A stretch of 11,166 bases of DNA from Acidobacterium sp. (GTDB taxonomy: Bacteria; Acidobacteriota; Terriglobia; Terriglobales; Acidobacteriaceae). Position 1 is the stretch's first letter; each line of letters begins with the position of its first letter. The notes beneath the pieces were generated by a model that saw nothing but the letters and a program-made list of their open reading frames with translations, was not told the origin of the DNA and made no database searches. Location: positions 42,615 to 53,780 of the forward strand of contig PMAM01000353.1 in assembly GCA_003152595.1 (NCBI GenBank), given 5' to 3'. Made by a program: the position numbers and the translations under genes. Below, piece by piece: positions 6,401-11,166 of the stretch.

Positions 6401-8153
6401 ACTCTGGCGCGTCAAAGCTTCTGCTATCGGCACCGCCGACCTCGTCGCGAAGGCTCTCACCAACGAAGAATCCGACGCGCTCGAACTGAACTTCCCCATC
6501 GAGCCCTCCGGCGTGAAGCAAACCGTCAGCCGCAGCGGGGTCGCCACTGGGCCCTCCGCGTCCACCACCATCGACTTCCCTGTGAACACCGACGCCGCCG
6601 CGCACGATCTGCACATCCAGGTCAGCCCATCGATCGCCGGCAGTCTCTTCTCCGCGCTCGACTACCTCACCACCTATCCGTGGGGCTGCACCGAGCAGAC
6701 CATGTCCAGCTTCCTGCCCAACGTGATCGTTGCCGAGACGCTGAAGAAGTTGAACCTCACCGGCCACATCGATCCCGCCGACCTCAAGGCCAAAGTCGAT
6801 GCAGGCTTCGATCGCCTCGCCGACTATCAGCACGGCGACGGCGGCTGGGGCTGGTGGAAGGAAGACGACAGCCGCGTCTTCATGACCGCCTACGTCGTCA
6901 GTGGCCTTGGCGAAGCCACCAACTACTACAAGCTCGACTGGCACCGCCAGCAAATGCTCAATAACGGCCGGGACTACCTCGAGAAGCAACTCGCCGCGCA
7001 TCCGCGCATGATCCCCGACCTGCGCGCTTACGTGGTCTACGCGCTCTCCGAATCCGGCTCAGGCGACTTGTCGGGCCAGCTCAACACTCTCTGGTCGCGC
7101 CGCAACGACCTCTCCTCCGAAGGCCTCTCCTTCACCGGCCTTGCCATGCTCCACGCGAATGATGCGCGCACCGCAGACCTCGCGAAGCTCCTCGAGAGCA
7201 AAGTCAAAGAACAAGGCGACCTCGCCTCCTGGCCCTCGACCTACAGCCCTGTTCTCGATCTCGAGTACGACGACAGCGTGCAGAGCACCGCCTTCGGCCT
7301 GCGCTTCCTTTCCCACGCCGATGCGCAAAGTCCGCTGCTGCCCAAAGCTGCGGAGTGGCTGATGCTCAATCGCGATAACGGCTACTGGTGGGATTCCACG
7401 GAGCAGACCGCGATGGTCATCTTCGGCCTCACTGACTACCTCGCCGGATCCCAGGAACTCAACGCCGACTTCGACGCCGAGGTTCGCGTCAACGGCGCGA
7501 GCCTCGCTCATCGCCACTTCACGCCCGCCGACGCCATCGCCGGCGCCACACTTGACGTCGCCGTTCCCGCCGCTACGCTTGCCGCACACAACACGATCGA
7601 CATCGCCCGCACCGGCAACGGCCGCGCGTACTGGACCGCGCAGGGCACCTACTTCTCCGCTGAGCACAAGCTCTACCAGCAGGGCTCGCTCACCCTCAAC
7701 CTCACGCGCGATTACTTCCTCCTCACGCCCGCCAAAGACAAGAACGGCAATATCGTCTATAACCTCGATCCACTCAAAGGCGCGGTGCAGATCGGCGATG
7801 TCCTCGCCGTCCACATCGCCATTAGCGGCTCACCGGAAAAATATCTCTTCATCGAAGATCCAATCCCCGCCGGCACCGAGTTCCTCCAGAACGAGGACAG
7901 CTACAACATCGTCGCTCGCCCCAGCGACTGGACCTGGTGGTACACGCGCCGCGAATTTCACGACGACCGCGCCGTCCTCTTCGCCGCCAATTTCTCAGGC
8001 CACCAGGAGTCGTTCTATCTCCTCAAGGTCGTCAACCCCGGCAGCTTCGAAATCAGCCCCGCGCGCGTCGAGCCCATGTATCAGCCCGGCATTGAGGCTA
8101 CCAGCGATGAGCTCCACCTCGACGTGCCCGATCCTTCGGGGGTGAACCCATGA
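3420..8153 (+). CDS. Secreted bacterial alpha-2-macroglobulin with intact CTEQ thioester
   Basis: The protein has 1577 residues. Bacterial A2Ms act in the cell envelope as protease traps: cleavage of a bait region triggers a conformational change and the thioester binds the protease. The GTG start gives a basic n-region (ARRRLTR), a hydrophobic core and an AQA cleavage site near residue 37. There is no Cys, so unlike the lipoprotein A2Ms it is predicted to be soluble. Order of parts: N-terminal MG domains; TGAPIAGAQIVW with TTDADGVAELHG (about 235-275); the A2M_N signature YTDRPVYRPGHTVHWK (about 315-330); an acidic insert (about 463-496); the bait-domain signature SFSVVDEAIYSIY (around 798); the likely bait segment (about 808-872); the A2M domain FPDTAYWAA (about 876); the thioester GCTEQ with Cys1090 and Gln1093; an alpha/alpha-toroid TED with GDGGWGWWKEDDSRVFMTAY (about 1139); then CUB/MG10-like C-terminal domains (YLFIEDPIPAGTEFL; MYQPGIEA). 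It is the middle gene of the operon and its TGA overlaps the next ATG. Confidence 0.97.
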   Translation: MEPPARRRLTRTFPARLFGFVLLPFFLIAAVAPAQASRAVSFNISTNRTFSPDEKPTLHLYAHDVDELEFRVYRVNDPDKFLTNLPDLHSFGNAYPNGPKEQIDERTWLEKFHDWKHHLWYLIRHFFRGQFSQETRDSFRVKQSSLAKRSRIVGVAQFAQIPLLNDRQLVARWRQEMPPTYISDSQDLPIDKLPAGLYLVEATDGHYKAYTLLMVSHIVLITRTTSGTILAFAADRQTGAPIAGAQIVWGIGRKEQGRATTDADGVAELHGAPSKQSEEDSLWIIASTGSEFAAVTPMAWSFNNSSTSKWASYVYTDRPVYRPGHTVHWKALLRARAENHLELPKTPSLHVRIADEQDHPIFDQQLPVTADGAVSGNIAIPASAALGYYTIRLGDTDAEISGSFHVEEYRKPEYQVRVTAQSLRVLQGQSNQITIDSRYFFGEPVAFGKVKYRIYHQPHYWWGDEEDQSSDMGSDNEDQSTNNEMYDASEEAEQTGKLDANGKLTITVQTKVDNSERHTDQDYVIEAGVTDEANREITGRGHFLASYGSYRIHVEPDSYSVRAGDTAHFTVTAVDYDNKPVQASVHLRLTWRRYADGKTTTTNGPTTDVTTDARGTAHASLPVSQSGSAEVLASSNTPENRTVTDYTWLWVFGGGEADWFSNGAQNVQIIADKKTYAPGDTAHLSLVSQVAPFHALVVATGYSIEFRKVISSEGMTVNFDLPITTDSQPNLEVSVFFLKEGQLYQASQQIKVPPVEQQLQVEIKRNKDVFQPEQPADYDIYVRDYRGNPVSADLSFSVVDEAIYSIYPDTSGDIVRSLYPNRFSYASIDSSLQYYFYSAAGDKSPMLAQRNTRYRPQLAQVKPGNDLVQPKVRKAFPDTAYWAASIHTDGQGHAHVRFTFPDSLSTWRATVRAVTAASQAGSAIDRVIVRKNVIVRMGTPRFMRKGDLITIPVIAHNYLDQAKQIMVSLDIKGLDLVAGATKQITVASKSDGTALWRVKASAIGTADLVAKALTNEESDALELNFPIEPSGVKQTVSRSGVATGPSASTTIDFPVNTDAAAHDLHIQVSPSIAGSLFSALDYLTTYPWGCTEQTMSSFLPNVIVAETLKKLNLTGHIDPADLKAKVDAGFDRLADYQHGDGGWGWWKEDDSRVFMTAYVVSGLGEATNYYKLDWHRQQMLNNGRDYLEKQLAAHPRMIPDLRAYVVYALSESGSGDLSGQLNTLWSRRNDLSSEGLSFTGLAMLHANDARTADLAKLLESKVKEQGDLASWPSTYSPVLDLEYDDSVQSTAFGLRFLSHADAQSPLLPKAAEWLMLNRDNGYWWDSTEQTAMVIFGLTDYLAGSQELNADFDAEVRVNGASLAHRHFTPADAIAGATLDVAVPAATLAAHNTIDIARTGNGRAYWTAQGTYFSAEHKLYQQGSLTLNLTRDYFLLTPAKDKNGNIVYNLDPLKGAVQIGDVLAVHIAISGSPEKYLFIEDPIPAGTEFLQNEDSYNIVARPSDWTWWYTRREFHDDRAVLFAANFSGHQESFYLLKVVNPGSFEISPARVEPMYQPGIEATSDELHLDVPDPSGVNP
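8138..8144 (+). promoter_or_regulatory. G-rich ribosome binding site for the 6-TM protein
   Basis: GGGGGTG sits 5 nt before ATG 8150, within the last codons of the A2M gene. Together with the ATGA stop/start overlap at 8150-8153 it indicates translational coupling. Confidence 0.65.
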
Positions 8154-8929
8154 GCGCACCCAGGCCCACGCTCGCCGCTCGCGCCTTTTCGCGATTCCGC
8201 TTCCCCCTCTTCGCGTTGCAATGGGGCGACAACCTGTTCGTCCTGCTCCTCGCCGCGCTGTGGCTGCAGATCCCCGACTCGCACGACTGGCAATTCGCCC
8301 TCTCGATGATCTCCGCCGCCGCCCTCATCCTCGGCTTCTGCTGGATTCAGATCGCCACCTTCGCCCGCATCCGCCCAACGCCACAACCCGGAAGTTTCTG
8401 GTTGCGCATCCTCGGATTCGCCCTCGTCGCTGCGCTCTGGTTCCTTCTCGCCCACTGGATCAGCTCCGGCAGCGAAAGCATTCCCGATTACGCGTATCTC
8501 TGGAATTCCAAACTCTCCCCCGGCATGCGCTTCACCTTCTCACCAGCGCGCATCATCACCAGCCTCAACATCCTGATCGAGGTCATCATCTGGGCCATCA
8601 GTGCGCTGCTGTTGCCCATCGCGATCGTGCTCAGCACGCAGGGCCTCCGCCGCCCGTCGTGGCGCGACGCGCGTCGCCCGTATCGCCGCATCCTCTACTG
8701 GGTCGCCGTCTTTGTCTTCTGCATCGTCGTTACGCGGCTCACTGCGGCGCTCGTTTCGTGGATTCCCGGCAAAGGCGTTTCCGGTGAGGTAATCAGCGTG
8801 ACTCTGCGCCTCGCCCTCGCCTGGACCACCGACGTCCTGCTCTGGTGTCTGCTTCTCGCTTTCACCGCTGCGTGGATGGAGCCCGCGCCAGCGCCGCCGC
8901 CCTTCCCGGAACCAGCCCCAGCGTCCTGA
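8150..8929 (+). CDS. Six-TM integral membrane protein of unrecognised family
   Basis: The protein has 259 residues and I do not recognise a family. Hydrophobic segments at about 28-42, 49-71, 84-104, 135-161, 181-205 and 215-243 suggest six transmembrane helices. The N-terminus is basic (RAFSRFRFPLF), the loop at 164-180 is strongly basic (RRPSWRDARRPYRR) and probably cytoplasmic, and the short C-terminal tail is rich in Pro and Ala (EPAPAPPPFPEPAPAS). There are no obvious catalytic motifs. Its start overlaps the A2M stop (ATGA), so the two proteins are very likely made together; it might anchor or signal for the secreted A2M or the DUF1175 lipoprotein, but this is inferred only from position. 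The last 68 nt overlap the end of the convergent SpoIID-like gene. The start at 8150 is supported by the ribosome binding site. Confidence 0.85.
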   Translation: MSAPRPTLAARAFSRFRFPLFALQWGDNLFVLLLAALWLQIPDSHDWQFALSMISAAALILGFCWIQIATFARIRPTPQPGSFWLRILGFALVAALWFLLAHWISSGSESIPDYAYLWNSKLSPGMRFTFSPARIITSLNILIEVIIWAISALLLPIAIVLSTQGLRRPSWRDARRPYRRILYWVAVFVFCIVVTRLTAALVSWIPGKGVSGEVISVTLRLALAWTTDVLLWCLLLAFTAAWMEPAPAPPPFPEPAPAS

Positions 8930-10652
8930 GCGCCACGTCCGGCACGCTCCCCGACCGCACCCACTGCCGCACCTGCTCCAGGCCATCGCGCGCGATCAGA
9001 GTACTCGCCAGCCGGGCTGCCACTGCATGCGCCCGCTGCGAATCTGCCTCGCTCGCCCGCCGCGCCAGCGCCGCATCCAGCATTTGCACATCAAAACGTC
9101 CCCCCACATCACGCAAACCTGGCCCCTGAGCCAGCGCCTCCACAATTCCCTCGCGCAGCCACAACGGACTTTGCGACGATGCCTCACTCTCCACCAGCAC
9201 GTGCAGAAATTCGTGCAGCAGCGTCGCCTCTTCGCGCCCGGTTTTCTTCAGCACATCCTCCGGCTGCAGAATCACCCGCGTCCCCTGCGTGCTCGCCAGC
9301 ATCCATCCCGGCTCGCTGGTCTCCTGGCGGAACAGCTCCGTCGTCGGCATCGCCCAAACCTCCGCCGCCACCTGATTCCGCGGTGGATGCAGCGCCCGCG
9401 CTCGCACCCACGCCGCATCCGCTTCCTTCCCCAATTCCGCCGAACTCCCCGTCGACCAAAGCGTCCACCCCGCCTCACGCGCCGACCGCCACACGCCACC
9501 CTCCGCCGTCACTCCTACCTGCGTCCCCGGAAAATAGAACCGCAGAATCTCCGCGGCCGAACGCCCCTCCGCCGCCATCTCGGTCGCACCCGCCTGGCAA
9601 AGTCCTACACCATGGCCATACCCACGCCCGTCAAAACTCAAAATACCCTTTCGCAGACTCACCGAATACCAGTCGCTCCGCAATTGATTCCACCCCAAAG
9701 CGCGATTCAAAGCGAAGCGCAAACTGCTCGCCGTCACCGGAACTCCACCGCCTCTCCAGGAAAATTCAAGCCGCAGCACGCGCCCTTCATCCGTCCGCCG
9801 CACCACCTGCACTGCGTCGATCCGAAGCGGCAGCTTCCACCCCACATCCTGCGCCACCCGCTCCAGATCGGCCACCGCAATCTCCGCGTGCCACTGTGCC
9901 GCCCCGTGCCGCGTGCAATACGGATCCGCGTGCGCCTTCAAATACTCCGCATGCGTCCCTGGCCACGCCTGGCTCGCATCTTCGCTCGTCCCGCCGCAAT
10001 TCTGCGTGTAGAACACCAGCGCACGCCTCGCTCCGTACCACAGCGTCTCCCCCGCCGTCTCACGCACCGCACGCTCTACCAGCTCCGATGGCGTTCCGAA
10101 TTTCAGCGCCTGGCAATGCGTGCTGTCGCACAAATCAAACCCCTCGGCCCTGTGCCGCTCCGCATTCTCCAGCGCAAACGTCCGCACCGCAATCGCCATC
10201 GCTTTCAGCGACTCGATCGGTTCCTCCGCCCCCGCCTCTCCTCGCAAGGCCAGCGCGACGTAGCGTTCGCTGTCCATCATCAGCACCGTCCGCAAGGCCC
10301 CGTGCGAAACCGCGAGCCTCCACACACCCGCCGCGCCGATCGTCTTCACCCCGCCATCCGGCTGCACACGAAAGGCGCCATCGATCTCCACTTCGCGCGC
10401 GCTTACACCCGAGCCCAGCTCCAGCGCATCCCCCCGCACCGTCGCGATCAGCGCCTTCCGCACCGTCTTCGCCCGGCACCCGTAGCACAGCTTCACTGTC
10501 TCGTTCTGTCCCAGCGGCGTCATCGTCACCGATGTGATCCTGTGCGACGAAAACAGCTCCACCGTCAGCGGCCGTGCCGCGTCCTCTTGCGACTGGGCAA
10601 TACCGCACGCCCCACCCACCATCGTGAGCAGCAAAACCCCGGCCGCCTTCAT
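8862..10652 (-). CDS. SpoIID/LytB-domain protein with C-terminal HExxH metallopeptidase-like domain
   Basis: The protein has 596 residues from the ATG at 10652. A signal peptide (MKAAGVLLLTMVGGACGIA) places it outside the cytoplasm. SpoIID-type domains cleave glycan strands lacking stem peptides (lytic transglycosylase) or enhance amidases. Visible landmarks: YVALALRGEAG, with Glu139 at the position of the SpoIID catalytic Glu; SLKAMAIAVRTFAL (148-161); CDSTHCQALKF (175-185), a zinc-site-like Cys/His cluster; YTQNCGGTSED (215-225); and GRGYGHGVGLCQAGA (342-356) followed by ILRFYFPGT. After about residue 385 comes a second region with LLHEFLHVLVE, an HExxH zinc motif (His480, Glu481, His484), and LWLREGIVE with Glu501 as the likely third ligand, a gluzincin (peptidase-MA-like) pattern. 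The start is chosen because ATGA couples it to the upstream transpeptidase gene and a G-rich ribosome binding site precedes it; a longer in-frame start at 10790 would hide the signal peptide. The functional pairing with the A2M locus is inference. Confidence 0.92.
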   Translation of the reverse strand: MKAAGVLLLTMVGGACGIAQSQEDAARPLTVELFSSHRITSVTMTPLGQNETVKLCYGCRAKTVRKALIATVRGDALELGSGVSAREVEIDGAFRVQPDGGVKTIGAAGVWRLAVSHGALRTVLMMDSERYVALALRGEAGAEEPIESLKAMAIAVRTFALENAERHRAEGFDLCDSTHCQALKFGTPSELVERAVRETAGETLWYGARRALVFYTQNCGGTSEDASQAWPGTHAEYLKAHADPYCTRHGAAQWHAEIAVADLERVAQDVGWKLPLRIDAVQVVRRTDEGRVLRLEFSWRGGGVPVTASSLRFALNRALGWNQLRSDWYSVSLRKGILSFDGRGYGHGVGLCQAGATEMAAEGRSAAEILRFYFPGTQVGVTAEGGVWRSAREAGWTLWSTGSSAELGKEADAAWVRARALHPPRNQVAAEVWAMPTTELFRQETSEPGWMLASTQGTRVILQPEDVLKKTGREEATLLHEFLHVLVESEASSQSPLWLREGIVEALAQGPGLRDVGGRFDVQMLDAALARRASEADSQRAHAVAARLASTLIARDGLEQVRQWVRSGSVPDVALRTLGLVPGRAAALARAPSTQR

Positions 10653-11166
10653 GACGTCCGCCCCCACGCCACGAAGAATCGATGCGCCAGTGCTGCAGCA
10701 TCCGCGCCATTGCCGCGCGGAACATAGACGACCACCACCCCCTGTTCCGTCCCGCGCGATGCGATCCCCGCGAACCACCCATGTGTCCACGATTCCCCTT
10801 CATCGCGAGCCGTGCCCGTCTTCCCCGCAATCGTCATCCCTGCTGTCGCCGCGTTGTGCGCCATTCCATACGCCACCGATCCCTCCAGGGCCCGTCGCAC
10901 CACCGGCTCTGCATCGAACTCCCTCGCCAGCCGAAAGTACGCTCGCGCCAACTGCAGCGGAGTCACTGTGACATCGGCGAGCCCCAGCACCAGCAACTCC
11001 ACCTCCGCTTCGTTCGCAGGTTCCCTCAACATCCCCGCCGACTCGCCACGCACCAATCCCGTCCGGCTCCCGAAACCGGCCGCGCGCAGCACCTCCGCCG
11101 CCTCCTCCGGCGAGAATCGCCGCGCCAGATTCGCAAACCACGTATTGCACGAGTACGCCAGCGCCC
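10649..11166 (-). CDS. Penicillin-binding transpeptidase, C-terminal part (5' end outside window)
   Basis: The final 171 residues of a penicillin-binding transpeptidase domain are visible and read in from the right edge. The protein would cross-link peptidoglycan in the periplasm. Motifs seen are SxN as SCN (11152-11144), then LGLADVTVTPLQLARAY, which matches the GQG-x-x-VTPLQLA region of class B PBPs (FtsI/PBP2-like), and KTGTA at 10822-10808, about 110 residues after SCN, followed by HGWFAGIA and a V-rich strand. The SxxK serine and everything N-terminal to it are outside the window, so whether it is a class B enzyme or has a glycosyltransferase domain cannot be seen; the spacing and the VTPLQLA motif favour class B-like. 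The protein ends shortly after the domain. Its TGA overlaps the ATG of the SpoIID-like gene (ATGA, 10652-10649), so a cross-linking and a glycan-cleaving enzyme are translated together. A shorter reading from GTG 11092 would lose the SxN motif and is not credible. Confidence 0.93.
   Translation of the reverse strand, partial: ALAYSCNTWFANLARRFSPEEAAEVLRAAGFGSRTGLVRGESAGMLREPANEAEVELLVLGLADVTVTPLQLARAYFRLAREFDAEPVVRRALEGSVAYGMAHNAATAGMTIAGKTGTARDEGESWTHGWFAGIASRGTEQGVVVVYVPRGNGADAAALAHRFFVAWGRTS
10658..10665 (-). promoter_or_regulatory. Ribosome binding site of the SpoIID-like gene
   Basis: On the minus strand GGGGGCGG ends 5 nt before ATG 10652, inside the end of the transpeptidase gene. It has the same spacing and character as the site before the 6-TM gene and supports the start at 10652 over the upstream in-frame codon. 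Confidence 0.6.

Noticed and set aside
5169..7001. 610-codon open frame on the minus strand inside the A2M gene
   Set aside because: It is antisense to conserved A2M domains, its translation is low-complexity (Val, Gly, Asp, Glu) with no motif, and it is explained by the C-rich third-position codon bias of the real gene.
7383..7409. Second TEQ motif (DSTEQT) in the A2M as another thioester
   Set aside because: There is no Cys before it; it matches the conserved toroid-helix motif near the end of the TED domain.
10599..10616. Lipobox in the SpoIID-like protein (GGAC)
   Set aside because: Position -3 is Gly rather than Leu, Val or Ile, and an ordinary GIA cleavage site follows, so a lipoprotein is not well supported.
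9027..10727. 566-codon open frame on the plus strand opposite the SpoIID-like gene
   Set aside because: The translation is almost all Arg, Pro, His and Leu without family features, while the minus strand holds clear SpoIID and HExxH motifs.
10653..10790. Longer start of the SpoIID-like protein at 10790
   Set aside because: The extra 46 residues are a frame-shifted reading of the PBP KTG region, whereas 10652 has a ribosome binding site, a signal peptide and the ATGA coupling.
1..11166. CRISPR array, tRNA, rRNA or insertion sequence
   Set aside because: I saw no regularly spaced direct repeats, clover-leaf sequences, transposase motifs or terminal inverted repeats; coding genes fill the window.

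Overview
The window is GC-rich bacterial DNA with dense, overlapping genes, apart from one lower-GC gene near the left end. The best guess for the host is an Acidobacteriota (Terriglobia-type) bacterium. The evidence is a degenerate motif at the hypF stop (GTCATCCTGAGC then CCTTGTATTGCC) that resembles an intergenic repeat I associate with that group, together with the gene mix. This is inference, because there is no rRNA or other marker in the window. The + strand is C-rich almost throughout, including where genes lie on the - strand, which suggests replication-strand bias.

Layout. (1) 1-1578 +: the C-terminal ~525 residues of the [NiFe]-hydrogenase maturation carbamoyltransferase HypF, cut by the window edge. 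(2) 1579-1703: a short spacer with an imperfect inverted repeat. (3) 1704-2357 +: a small secreted-type protein of the XAC2610/FG-GAP-like kind, with composition and strand skew unlike its neighbours. (4) 2425-8929 +: a three-gene operon encoding a DUF1175 lipoprotein (YfaT-like, with an NlpC/P60-like Cys-His-His pattern), a 1577-residue secreted alpha-2-macroglobulin with an intact CTEQ thioester, and a 6-TM membrane protein of no recognised family. The genes overlap by 28 and 4 nt, and a TATAAT box sits directly in front of the first start codon. (5) 8862-11166 -: a convergent pair in which a class B-like penicillin-binding transpeptidase (SCN and KTG motifs, N-terminus beyond the window) is coupled through ATGA to a SpoIID/LytB-type protein that carries a C-terminal HExxH metallopeptidase-like domain. 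The two blocks overlap tail to tail by 68 bp.

How the genes may work together. Bacterial alpha-2-macroglobulins are envelope protease traps. They are known to be linked to peptidoglycan genes (PBP1C beside E. coli YfhM) or to the yfaPQSTA-type cluster (DUF1175 beside YfaS). Here an intact-thioester A2M is surrounded by a possible NlpC/P60-like peptidase, a SpoIID-like glycan-cleaving domain, a possible zinc peptidase and a transpeptidase. I infer an envelope-defence and cell-wall-repair locus. The DUF1175 fold assignment, the SpoIID-HExxH fusion and the orphan membrane protein are the parts most worth checking.
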